From Venturia oleaginea (lineage: Eukaryota; Ascomycota; Dothideomycetes; Venturiales; Venturiaceae): a stretch of 64,000 nucleotides of DNA. Of the stretch, positions 9,408-19,945 are shown one piece after another (within the stretch, counting starts at the first letter, position 1; the number at the start of each line of letters is the position of its first letter). A program made the position numbers and the translations under genes. The notes under the pieces are model-generated. The model searched no databases, was not told the DNA's origin, and saw only the letters and a list, made by a program, of their open reading frames with translations. Location of the stretch: contig JABMLP010000015.1 of assembly GCA_013176395.1 (NCBI GenBank), positions 1-64,000 on the forward strand. The letters run 5' to 3'.

Positions 9408-11131
9408 TCAAAACCGATCCAGACCATAGATCGCCCTGATCGTGGCACGATGTCCTCCGTCGCCATGACCCGCAGCAGTTCCGTTTTTCGACTGTCGGAA
9501 CATAGGAGGGAGACCAGCCAACCATGACGGATGATCCTTCTCCACCGCCGTGATTATTACTTCCATCTCGTTCATTACCAGACCTCCAGGCGGGAACACG
9601 TTACTCAGTTTGAAGTCCTTCGGCAAGCTGGGCAAAAGCGTCGGCAGCATAGCTTGCATCATCATCATCGTTGCCGGATTCGATGGATTGAAAATCTTGC
9701 CCAGCATGGATGTATTGTTATTATTGCCCTGGGACATGCCAAAAGGTTTGAAGGGTTCTTGAAGTTCGGTAATGGTCTCGGGATCGCGACCCAATAGACC
9801 TGTGATGACTGCTAGACCCGTTTTATTAGCACCAGCAGCGCGTGGGGCGTAGCCAAAACCGCTTTTGCCTCCCATTTCAAGTGGGAGTTGATCTCCGAGT
9901 TTCTCGACAGGGAGCATATCTTTCAGTGTGTTCTCGTCGCGGCCAATATAAAGGAAGTTGATACCCATTTGCTGTGAATCATTAGCCCCTGGTCGCAATG
10001 GAGTTTTCTTGAAACGTACATTTTCTTTGTGCCCTTTGAAAGTCATTTGTGGGTATCTGCTTTCGTCATAATACGCTGTGGTTTGGAGAACGTCCCCCTT
10101 CTCAAGACGTCCTGTGTCTTCGCATGCGGCGGCGTCGGATATGTATTGCATCTCTACTCCGTGGTTGGCGGTATGCTGCTTGGCGAGTTCTTTGGGAAGG
10201 AATGTTCCATTGCGTAGTCCGTAGTATTGAGTCGAATTGCAGAACTCTTGTCCGTTTTTGCTAAGCGTGACATGTGTGGTGCCATCGTGTCCATGCCTGC
10301 TTGATTCAGAACCTGTCATATAGCAATTGCATGATACAGAACATACCCATCGTTGTGTAGCATGACGCCAGAGTACGGGCTCTTCCACTCTACACTGGTA
10401 TACTTGTAGGCTCCGTCTTTGGCGGGAACATCGCTCGCTCCACACATCCAGACGTCCATTCGAATGTGAGTCGCTTCTCTGTATCCAGGAGTATCGAGTG
10501 GGATAACCTCGTAAATAGTCGTGGCATACACAACCTTGGTCTCGTTGCTCATATTCATCAGCTCGCCTAAGGCGCTGAAGGTATCCCTACGGTCGATTCG
10601 CATTCCGAATTTGTGCTTGGTATTCAATCGGACAGGTGGACGTTCGTTCCCGCTGTTGTAAATCAACTGGGGTTGTAACATGGAGCCACTGCGCAAACCA
10701 CAAACCCAATCTGGTTTGTCATTGTTCACAATAACAAAATGATGCAAATATGGACCGGTGGCTACATTCGCATCTGATCCGTCTTCGTATTCCAATCCTC
10801 CTTGGAAGGCTGCGACATAGCACTCATCGCATGGCTTGTGAATCTTTGCACCTCCCGCTGCTTCTGGGAGAGCTGTAAAGACGGAATTGGGCGGCAGCGA
10901 GAAAGGTCCATACCTCATTTTGACCAGTTTCCCGGCTGGGTCGATGGGCTTGTCGCCCATCCTGATCTTTCGCGGCACCCCTTGCGGAAGGTTAATTTCG
11001 TCTGGGTCGATGGAGAGCCTTTCTGGCCCGTCTCCGAGATCGCTGGTAAGAGGAACTGCCCAAGTAGAGCTGGACAGACACAATGCTGCAATGAGCCATG
11101 ATCGCTTAAACGAAAGTGGTGTTTTCGCCAT
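9408..11131 (-). CDS. Secreted protein with possible copper-monooxygenase (PHM)-like fold, three exons
   Basis: Exons 11131-10347, 10296-10020 and 9971-9408 join in phase to 541 codons. The introns (50 and 48 bp) use GTATGT and GTACGT donors. The 48 bp intron is free of stops and a multiple of three, so retention is possible; its GCTAAT branch site and the tidy EN/QMGINF join favour splicing. The start chosen (MAKTPLSFKRSWLIAALCL) gives a clear signal peptide ending near STWAVP. Histidine-rich motifs YLHHFVIVN (about residue 140) and, across the first intron, HGHDGTTHV recall the HH and HxH copper sites of peptidylglycine monooxygenase-type beta-sandwiches; this is inference from spacing. CDECY and several other cysteines suggest disulphides. 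The C-terminal ~80 residues are Met/Pro/Asn-rich. An upstream in-frame ATG exists (11200) but would bury the signal peptide. Confidence 0.72.
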
Positions 11132-12383
11132 GGCGAGAATGAGCGTCTGAGGTGAAGATGGACTTGTCCTAAATTCCCACGGCAGGGACATGCAAACCAT
11201 ATATTCCCCATAGGCTCGCTGTTAGCTTGGACTCATCGTGCACAAATTGAAATCGGAACAGCAATATGTCGACATGGAATTGCGGAAAGACTAAGAAGCG
11301 ACATATTGGGTTTGGATATGGGCTTCTAGGGTTAAAATACCCACCATCCGCGAATTCACGCCGCGCACCGCTCGTACCTGGAAAACGAGCAGGTTTGCTC
11401 CGGAACAAGTGGTTCAGCCGCACCCGTGGGGCCGAGTGAGTGATATGGGCGTAGGTTCCTGGCCTTTTACGGACAATATTAATGCGTTCGATATTAGGTT
11501 GTTCTGGGGCTCTTCAGGCGAAACATGAGAGAAGACTGACGGAAGCCTACTTTGGTATCTACTACATATCAGCAGCCTTATCCCTGTTCAACTTTGCCTC
11601 TCATCCGCTTTACAATATGGCATGTATACTTTGGTAGCTGTGATAGTACATGTCGGCAGCCGTAACCCTATTTGACCTTGCCTCGCATCTTCCTTGAAGC
11701 AAACACACCGTGGCGACGGCCTTGACGTTAAAGGCCCGATGTACATTTAGTACCATTCGATACCAAAGTATATTCAATCTAACGTTTATTGATTTTGCTA
11801 TGGCATACGAAGTCAAAAGGTAACGGACAGGGGTTGATCGCGAATATTCATGGGGATTGATTGAAGTCTGAGCGCGTGGACTGCGAGCGAGCGTTACGCA
11901 TGGATATTCCCATTCCATTCATATCTCCACAAATCTCAATTGGAACAGTACGATCTGGTTCCTGAGGAAAGATCGCTTATGCGTGATGCCGCGATGGTCC
12001 TACCAATTTCAGGTATTGAATTATCCTGTGGAGGTATGATTGGATATCTTAGCGGCGAGTACCTGGAATAGTACAACCCCTTTAGATAGGGCATCCAGTT
12101 TCGCTTTCATGAATTTCAGTGTACTCTCTAACGGAGGAGCCTGTTCACCGAGCTGACGTTACGTACCTAAGCTGGGAGAGATCAATCCGAGTCGTTCTAG
12201 TTTTGTTCAGGTCGCGCTTTTCTCAATTTGGGGCCTCGGCGAATCTGAGGCAACGGAGGTCAGTTGCAACCCACTGAAGCAGATGTTGGCGGAGTAGCAG
12301 CACAAAACAAAAATGGTTGAGTCAAAAGGAAGTGCCATTTATGATGAGATGAGAGGGCATGTGGTCCGAATCATTCTTCGGGA
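11132..12383. other. Gene-free region with a decayed direct repeat
   Basis: No coding seen. About 11549-11606 and 11629-11692 are related copies starting ACTTTGGTA and ending TTGCCTCKCATC (K is T or C), a diverged tandem duplication of ~60 bp. The part next to 11131 should carry the promoter of the secreted-protein gene. Confidence 0.45.
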
Positions 12384-12538
12384 CTACTGTGGTCTCAGGG
12401 GTTTCAAATGTCTATCGGACCTACAGCATTCTGACTGTCGCAGGGATCTGCAAGGATATTTTTGCTATAAAGCGGACGCGAGGCAAGGTTGAGAAGGTTG
12501 GGGTTACTTGACATTTAAAAACCCTGAGACCACAGTAG
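12384..12538. mobile_element. MITE-like element, ~155 bp with ~28 bp inverted ends
   Basis: Left end CTACTGTGGTCTCAGGGG, right end CCCTGAGACCACAGTAG; similarity extends inward to ~28 bp with one or two gaps. The centre has no coding. No clear target duplication is visible, so superfamily is not assigned. Confidence 0.6.
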
Positions 12539-14328
12539 AAGCAAACACTATCAGGACAAATCCAGGTAACTTCGATGTCGGGAGATAAGATGAACTGACT
12601 TTGCTCACATCATAGGTTTAGAGGTCGCTTTATATCTCCAGAATGAGGTTGAGGGCACGACATCACGCGCGTGTTTGTCAGGCCCTGCTCTGTCGGTATT
12701 AGTTACGTATCTCGGGCAGAAAATGAGTTCAGTATTACCGAGCGATCCGGGGGTCGAGGGCTCCCTACCTCCCAGTGTTATGGTGGTTGTAGCACTGAGG
12801 CTCCGTAGACGACGTAGAAGTGTGCAGCAAGCATGATATGGACGGTGAGGAGGTAATAGGATGCTTTTGCCGAGTTAGTATCTCGAAGAGGAGCTGTTCC
12901 CAAGAACTTTGAATGCTAGAGATTGATGAAGAGTAGTGGAATTGATTGAGATGTGCTGATGGGTGAGCCCTGAAAGTGGAGGTGGCTTGATTAAGTCGAC
13001 CCACGGAGAAAAAGACCTCGGCTCGAACGTCGGGACTTGGCATGCAAGGCTGAGCCTTGTCAGCCTTGTATGCCAAACTTTGTATTTGTGCTTTGCAATG
13101 CTCTCTCAGCCGCTTCACCAATTTATGATCCTTTGTATACAGCAATAACTGATAACACCAGCTATTTCATTGGAAAGGACGCAATTAATAGATAGGGCTC
13201 ATTCATCCCTTACAGCAAATTCACTACTTATCGAGTATGAAATCGTCTCCTCGTGGAGAGGGGAACATACTAATGCATTTCGAAATCCCGAACGTTGTAT
13301 CAACTATTTATAGTAACTCCCATCTTTTTTTTGTTAGCAAGACTTCAAGACATCGTCTCGATTTGGAATGAAATCTCCTAACCCGAATGGATATGGACCA
13401 ATTTCTATAAGTCCTTAATAGATTGAGTTGTCAAAAGTGAAAAGATATTCATCCGAAGACTGATGCGATGAATAGCTCCTTAACGCCGCTCATTTTTCAA
13501 GCCCTGATTTATCTTTATTGTCGTGAGAAACTTCTCGTCTAACTCGTTGTACTCGCTCTTACGTTTTAGAGACGGTGGAGGTATTATAGAAAGCCGTTGT
13601 ATGCCCCCCAATGATGGCTTTCGGCACCTTTATTTCTGTATACGGGTCCGCCAATTTCATATCCCCAAATGTGCTCTTCATTTTCAAAATCTCAATAGAA
13701 GATCACGTTTGATAATTTCGAACAGTATCCAAGGATAAACGTGCCAAAAGTTTGTCCATATCAATCTCAATTCGAAGGAGACATGCGAAAAAAACCCGTA
13801 CCTGTTGCGCCAACAATATCCGAGACTATCGTTCAATTACGCTTTATATCGTCGGCAATGTGCATCACATTGTCTATGGGCATCTTCTAGGCGCGTCCCT
13901 CCAGTCAATCACAACAAGATAAGATGACTTCGTTGTCCACTTCCACCCCTATCAAAGGTGGTCGCTTGCTCAAGATTCCGGGCACCCGCGTGAGAGTGCC
14001 CGTAGGGAGTTCGCACCGTGGTCGGCGAGTCTTGTTTTGATGGCGCGACTAATGGCGAGGCGCCAGTAGGTCCATTACTAGCTTGCTGCGAGCCTGTAGG
14101 TTCTTGGAATACATCGGCTTGTACTTGGAAATCAGGAATGATGGATACCTTGACAGGCAAGTGCTAAATGGCGATATTCGAGTACCCAGCATCATGAACC
14201 GTGATTTAGCCGTCACCAAAGAGCAAATCTTGACAGTGAAACAGTTGAGGAAGACAGGCATCAAAGTTTGTAGCTCTCCCTTGATTTGACTGCCGGGGCA
14301 AGTCCAAACTTCCAATGTACGTCAGCGA
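12539..14328. other. Gene-free region with one strong hairpin
   Basis: At 13038-13077, TTGGCATGCAAGGCTGA faces TCAGCCTTGTATGCCAA: 17-bp arms with one mismatch and a 6-base loop. The open frames here (e.g. 12765-13145 minus) are low-complexity Ser/Thr/His translations and were not accepted. Nothing else recognised. Confidence 0.4.
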
Positions 14329-15687
14329 CTAACGACTCAGGCCAGCATAGAGCGCTTTGGCTGATTTCTGACGAAGAGTTGTATCTCCGCTCAAGCTACC
14401 CATCTTGTTTACGAGCCCAATAAAGGTAACATTGTTGGCTGGATCAATCCAAAACCAAGTTCCAAACGCCCCTCCCCAGAAGAAACTACCTTTGGGCATG
14501 TTCTCTTCGCGCTTCTGCTTTTTAGGGTCCATAACAACGGCAAAGTCTAGGCCAAAACCCACGCCAGGTCCATCTCCCATGAAGTCAACGTACACGCCTT
14601 TATCCCACTGTAGCACGTTCGTCTGCATCAGTTTGATCGTTTCTGGCTTGAGGTATCGCTTCCCTTTGAACTCGCCACCATCGAGTATCATTTGACAGAA
14701 CCTCCAGTAGTCTTCAGCAGTAGAATGTAGGTCATAGGAGGGAATGAGGCGAGCTGGCTTCTTCGTTGGTGCACCTCTGAAAGGTGATGAGATGACCCGA
14801 GACTGCTTTTCAGCTGTCGTCCAAAATGCCGTGTCCACCATTCCTAGCGGTTTTAAAATCCGTTCGTCTTACTAGATGTCCGCAATGTCTTTGCCGGCCC
14901 ATTTCTGCATCAAATAGCCCTGAACCTCAACACTTGGTCCGTATTTCCATGCCGTTTTTGGTTGGAAGGCCAGCTTCGTCTTATTTCCATCCTTTAAAAT
15001 TGCGATACCCTCGTCCAGAGTCTTTCCCTTTGCGACAGCATCGGCAGCAAATCCAGCCGAATGGCTCGTCAAATGCTTCATCGTCACCGGCGTCGTCTGT
15101 GGTGCAGTTCCAACCTTGAGGTTCGCGAACTCGGGAATGTGCTTCGACACCAAGTCGTCTAGGGCAAATTTACCCTCCTCGAAAAATGTCATCATCGCAA
15201 CGCCAGAGACGGGCTTGGTCACAGACATGAAATTGAAGACGCTATCCTTATTTACAAGTTTAGTGTTGTCCTTTCCGTAGGCATCATGATATACGATCTC
15301 GCGGTTCCGAGCGAGGAGCGTGACTATGGGCTTGGTCCGCCAGGGTATCTGTGCATCTCTTCCGTCAGCCTTTCCATGCTCTCTGTGGTGAATCCTTACA
15401 GTGTCGTATTTTCCGCTGGTGTCAAAGATGATGTTGTTTTGGCCAAAGTTGACAACAATGCGGAAAAAAGTATGGAATTCGCATGACGAGTTTGATTGGT
15501 ATATTTCGATTTCAGATCCTGCTGTCGCAATGGGAATCATGGGGACGAAAGTCGGTAGGCAAATGGTTGCCAGAAGTGAGAGTTTAAAAGAGATAACGTG
15601 TTCTACCACCCAACCGCTCAAACCACCCAACCGCTCAAAATCTGCCAAGACTTCTAACATTCCTCTTATGTGATTATGTCTGAACAA
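14329..15687 (-). pseudogene. Beta-lactamase/family VIII esterase-like gene, broken by two adjacent stops
   Basis: One minus-strand frame runs 15687-14329 except for TAG (14872-14874) and TAA (14869-14871). The active-site Ser-x-x-Lys is FMSVTKPVSGVAMM; the tyrosine motif is in AWKYGPSVEVQGYL; the third motif region is FFWGGAFGTWFWIDP, the WGG variant usual in fungal and esterase-like members. After the stops coding resumes as DERILKPLGMVDTAFW, the usual strand before the lid, so the lesion is inside the fold and not an intron: candidate splice sites would remove conserved sequence. The N-terminal ~60 residues before QIPWRTKPIVTLLARNREIVYHDAYG have no clear match and the true start is uncertain. 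Related enzymes hydrolyse esters or amides. The pogo I element begins within the first 90 bases of this frame. Confidence 0.75.
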
Positions 15688-17425
15688 CGAAACGCACTAT
15701 TACTCCAACATGAAGGGAGAATCCAACTCGCACTCCAAGCCCTCCAAGCCGGCCAATTCCGAAGCCAACGGGCCGCCGCTCGTGCCTTTGACGTTAAACA
15801 GCGAATCCTCTCTGAGCGCGTTAAAGGAGTCCCATTTATCCTCGAAACACCACCAAATGGTCGGAAACTTACCCTTACCGAAGAGCAAACGCTTGTCCGA
15901 CACATCCTTGACCTCGATTCGCCAGGATTTGCGCCCCGGCTTTGTGAGGTAGCAGATATGGCCGATAAACTGCTAGCTATACGCGGTGGAGAGCCAGTGG
16001 GCAAAAACTGGGCTGAGAGGTTCGTAACGCGCTCAGATGAGCTCAAGATGGCCTTCAACCGAGCCAAGGATAGGCAGAGGATACTACAGGAAGATCCCGA
16101 GATTATTGGCGCGTGGTTCAAGCTCGTTGCAGATACCAAAGCCAAGTACGGCGTCCACAACGAGGATACACACAACTTTGACGAGATTGGCTTCCACATG
16201 GGTGTTATTGGGTCAATGAAGGTCGTTACAGCCTCCGAGAGACGTACAAGGCCGGAACTCATTCAGCCGGGCGATCGCGAATGGGTTACGGTTATCCAGA
16301 GTATCTGCGCCGCTGGGTATGCAACCCCACCCTTCATTATCTACAAAGGACGCGTTCACATCTCTGCGTGGTACGAGGAGGCAGATATACCGCGCAATTG
16401 GAAGCGTTCAGTCTCTGAGAACGGCTGGACAAATAACGCGTTTGGTCTTGAGTGGTTGAAGCATTTTGACGCGCATACAAAGGCGCGGCAGATGGGGGGT
16501 ACAGGCTACTCATTTTGGACGGCCATGAGAGCCATCTCAACCAGGATTTCAAGGACTACTGCCTCGAAAATAAGATTCTAACCCTCTGCATGCCATCGCA
16601 CTCGTCGCATATACTCCAGCCCCTTGACGTGGTCTGCTTCTCGCCGTTGAAGCGCAAGTACTCCCAACGTATCCGGGACTTGGCGCGCCGACGCGTGTAC
16701 CATATCAACAAGGAAGGCTTTCTCCCTGCCTTCAAAGACGCGTTTTTCGACGTGTTTACAAAAGAGAACTGTCAAAAGGCCTTTTGAGGCAGTAGGGCTA
16801 GTCCCTATCAACGCGCAGGTGGTATTGGACCGCCTTGAAGTACGGCTACGTACCCCGCCAGAACCCCGTCTCCCAGAAACGCCGTGGCAGGCAAAGACCC
16901 CAAGCAATACTCATGAATTTGGATCCCAATCCAAGCTCGTAAGCGACTCTTTTACTCGGTCACCAGTTACTGCGCAGGCTGGCTTTTCCCAGCTTGTTAA
17001 GGGCGCTGAATTGATGCTTCACCAAAACGCTCTACTCGTTGCGCGCAACCACGAGCTTGAAGAGCGATTGGCAGTAATGACGAAGCGAAAATCGCTCAAA
17101 AGGAAGTGGATCCAGCAAGGTAGTACTATGGAGTATAGGACTGCAGCAGCGCAGGTAGCTGCAGAGGCGTCTGTAGCGCCTCAGGGATCGAAGAAGGCTC
17201 GTGGTATCGGTGATCAAGAAACAGCCCGACCAACTCAACGGCGCTGTGGGAACTGCGGCGTAACTGGGCATAATGCGCGAACTTGTAAAAAGATATCGAG
17301 ATATCTTCTGAATCAGATAGTAGCACGACGGACTTAAAATCTATTGTTGATAGCGAAAAAATTAAAGAGTCGTACATGAGATGGTCGTGCCAAGAAATTT
17401 TGTGCGGTTGAGTGGTGGAGTACGT
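15596..17425 (+). mobile_element. Fot1/pogo-like element type I, copy 2, both ends present
   Basis: 1830 bp. Left end ACGTGTTCTACCACCCAACC and right end, reversed, ACGTACTCCACCACTCAACC form imperfect ~27 bp inverted repeats. TA precedes the left end (15594-15595); the right flank reads CA where TA is expected. CACCCAACCGCTCAAA occurs twice at the left end. The length is typical of Fot1-type elements. Its transposase needs only two frame corrections. Confidence 0.85.
15676..17337 (+). pseudogene. Pogo/Fot1 transposase with two frameshifts
   Basis: Starts MSEQRNALLL at 15676. Residues ~10-60 form the helix-turn-helix (IQLALQALQAGQFRSQRAAA), followed by the CENP-B-like domain (KLTLTEEQTLVRHIL ... 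NWAERFVTRSDELK). DDE triad: NFDEIGFHMG (about 16180), LILDGHESH (about 16512) and HSSHILQPLDV (about 16600-16630). The C-terminus has CGNCGVTGHNARTC, a zinc knuckle, near 17245-17285. The first frameshift follows a G6 run at 16494-16499, the second a T4 run at 16782-16785, so both lie in homopolymers. If these are sequencing errors the gene would be intact at ~550 residues. The enzyme would cut and paste the element at TA dinucleotides in the nucleus. Confidence 0.85.
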
Positions 17426-17947
17426 CACTCAAGCGCGAGTATTCGCTTAAATGTCCTGAGGAACACAGACTACGGCCCCTACATGTTCTGCAAATCGAAA
17501 CAATTACCATACCTGGATCGTGACCATGTTCCGCACATCGAAACGATTACCTTATATGGATCGTGACTGGCGGAGACTCGGATAAAGTAGTCTTAGAACC
17601 TCAAACATCTTACATTCTAATGACTATACTAGTGAATTCAGGGGATGGTAGTAGTAGTAGTAGTAGTAGATTCATGTGCATTCAAATGCATGCCATTCTA
17701 TTTCCTTATGATTGGTTGATCGTTACGCAGATGGTGTAAGATCACGTGTGGTTCATTCTCGTCATTCTTGGCGAAATGAACAAAATGATCTTCCAGGTTC
17801 ATTTGCTTCATTATGTTCATTTTGAACACAATAAACATATTGAAGAGCTAGGATTTCTTAGGAGATGGATCTCTATATGAAGGACGAGACTCTGCTCCCT
17901 CAGTGTCTCGTATCTTCACTCTTTAGTTACTTCGCTATTGCTTTTTG
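17426..17947. other. Short repeat DNA between pogo I and a solo LTR
   Basis: 17483-17567 holds two imperfect copies of a ~44 bp unit (ATCGAAACAATTACC ... GGATCGTGAC). 17646-17671 is a (GTA)n microsatellite of about eight units. No coding. Confidence 0.6.
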
Positions 17948-18118
17948 TGTGACGGCACGGCATATCCATACGAAGGCACAAGGCACTTCAGAACATGTCA
18001 CCGAATTACACTTGTGATCTAAGGTAGAGAGGTAAGAGTTTCGTAAGGAAACTCCGACTAAGTAGAAAGTGCACGAGCCACAGCACGTGATTTAATAGTC
18101 ACGTGCCGTGCCGTCTTA
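17948..18118. repeat. Solo LTR, gypsy-F-like family, 171 bp
   Basis: Starts TGTGACGGCACGGC and ends GCCGTGCCGTCTTA, where the expected end is ..CACA. It is flanked by a perfect 5 bp duplication TTTTG (17943-17947, 18119-18123). It is the empty-site reference for the nested copy at 1983-2558. Confidence 0.8.
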
Positions 18119-18523
18119 TTTTGCTACTTAGCACAATTCACGACTCTTATATCTTGCAAGCTTCGCTTCACTTGTTTGATACGATATTATCGCCCCGGAC
18201 CACTTGAACCCTACTGAACGGATTAGCCAAATCCAGTTAGATTACTTTGAGCCATAGCCTCTGCGTAACATGGATGGTTTTTCGTGCTCGGATGTCGCCT
18301 CTGCACCTCACCCCTATCTGGACGCACGGCACGGCTCAGTGAGCCGAAGAACAAGTCTGACAGGATATATAACTAGGGATTCTCGCTGTTTTCATTGTTT
18401 CATAGCTCAAACTCCCGGTTTGACTGTCATCATTGTGGTATCGCATCATTTGCATATCCAACATAGTTGTCCAATTGGCAATTCATTTATCTTATCGATA
18501 CCCTTACCGCCTCTCTTGACTAA

Positions 18524-19807
18524 TCAAGCCAATTCATTTGCCCGTCTATCTCCAGATCTTATTCACCAAAAGTAGCTTGCTACGTCGCCAAAATTGCGCC
18601 GTCCAATCCCTTTCAGAGATCCAGCAGGATCCAAAGGTCTCCAGTTATCGACGCTACGGCTAGATTACGCAGTCAGACACCTCGGGCTCGCCGCCCTTCT
18701 GCTGCTACCTCTGAGGAGATTGAGGCAGCTCTTGCGAGTCCTACAAACCAATTACAGGACGAATCAGACGAATCAGACGTACCTGAGACTCTCCTTCCGT
18801 CTCCATCAGACGAGATAGCCTATCATCTCTTAGGAACGCCTCAAGCAGCAACTCCTAAAGCTGTAACTCTCAAACCAGCGGCTTCGAAAGCTACTACCCT
18901 ACCTCTACCTCTACCTCGGAAGGAAACCTCTACAATGGTCGACGGTCCTTCCGGCAAGCGCCCGGAATCCAACCTAGGAGGCATCATGTACACTGAGGAG
19001 GAACGTAGGGAACTTGTACAACTTCACCTGAGAGAAGCTAGGGCTCGAACTGCTACAGCTGAGGCCGCTGCCAACGCTCCAGCACCTCCAGTCGTCAACA
19101 GGCCTGGAGGCATCATGGAGATTGAAGACTCTGCTGGTGAGTTAGTCTCTATTCCAGAAGTTCAGTCAGCAATGGACCTTCTTCCTCATCTGCCACGCAA
19201 GGAATTGGTGAAAATCTGGAAGGATACCTTCGACCCAAGGAACCTACCTCTCTTAAGGCTCAATTTACAGATTCTGGATACTCCAGAAGATCGCCTAGGC
19301 GTCTCAGGCGATCAATGGACTGTCAGGCGTACTCACGTCAATGAGAAGTACTTTGGCAATGATCCAGCTATATGGTCTCAAACTTTCCTGAACTACGCGC
19401 GGGTTTTAAGTCACTACCATGTAGCCAAGTTCCCTCGCCTGATCGTGTCAATGATGGACTTTCATGCCCAAATTATGAGCTATTACGACACATACGTCTG
19501 GCAGGGAGGTGTCCTCCGCCTCGCGCTTCGTTGGCATCAGGAAGCTATTGTTCGAGGCGTCACTCTCGATTCCAACTGGCAGGTCCCTCTCAACTGGGAA
19601 CGACAGATGCTTCAGGCTCCTATGGTCAAAGGCTCCCTGTCCAACAGAGCCGCCAGCGCTCGTGGCGGCAGCAACAATATCGCGGGAGTTGTCTGCATGA
19701 ATTACAACACCAGAGACAAGGGCTGCACTTGGGACACTTGTGTGAGAGACCATATCTGCTCGCGCAGAGGCTGCGATAAGAAACATCCAGCCTTTGAACA
19801 CAGGTAG
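18524..19807 (+). CDS. Gag-like protein of the tyrosine-recombinase retrotransposon
   Basis: The frame is open from 18524; the first good ATG is at 18935 (MVDGPSGKRPESN, 290 codons), but the same frame upstream has ordinary coding (ATARLRSQTPRARRPSAAT), so the real start may be upstream through an intron or an ATG not identified. The N-terminal part is Ser/Pro/Glu-rich and probably disordered. The middle is helical (KELVKIWKDTFDPRNLPLLR). The C-terminus, VCMNYNTRDKGC ... CVRDHICSRRGC ... HPAFEH, is a Cys/His cluster of the kind that ends Gag proteins in Ngaro-type elements and is thought to bind nucleic acid. It is separated from the RT frame by about 140 bp. A TATA-like ATATATAA lies at 18363. 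Confidence 0.7.
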   Translation, partial: SSQFICPSISRSYSPKVACYVAKIAPSNPFQRSSRIQRSPVIDATARLRSQTPRARRPSAATSEEIEAALASPTNQLQDESDESDVPETLLPSPSDEIAYHLLGTPQAATPKAVTLKPAASKATTLPLPLPRKETSTMVDGPSGKRPESNLGGIMYTEEERRELVQLHLREARARTATAEAAANAPAPPVVNRPGGIMEIEDSAGELVSIPEVQSAMDLLPHLPRKELVKIWKDTFDPRNLPLLRLNLQILDTPEDRLGVSGDQWTVRRTHVNEKYFGNDPAIWSQTFLNYARVLSHYHVAKFPRLIVSMMDFHAQIMSYYDTYVWQGGVLRLALRWHQEAIVRGVTLDSNWQVPLNWERQMLQAPMVKGSLSNRAASARGGSNNIAGVVCMNYNTRDKGCTWDTCVRDHICSRRGCDKKHPAFEHR

Positions 19808-19945
19808 CCATCACGGCTGCGATCTGAGCCTGCCAACAGACAGCTGAAACCTCAGAAATCGCTTAGCCTTCAGCTACCTTATTCACATTCCAGTTCATCG
19901 CTTCCGCTGCGTCCAAATGCAATATCCTTTTATCCTTTTCGCACG

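Noticed and set aside
11610..11918. 102-codon minus-strand frame
   Set aside because: It spans a diverged tandem repeat and has no recognisable domain or splice context.
12765..13145. 126-codon minus-strand frame
   Set aside because: Ser/Thr/His-rich composition, no motif, overlaps a strong hairpin; looks like chance.
18270..18575. 101-codon frame at the left end of the tyrosine-recombinase element
   Set aside because: No Gag-like features; it contains a TATA-like sequence and is better read as leader.
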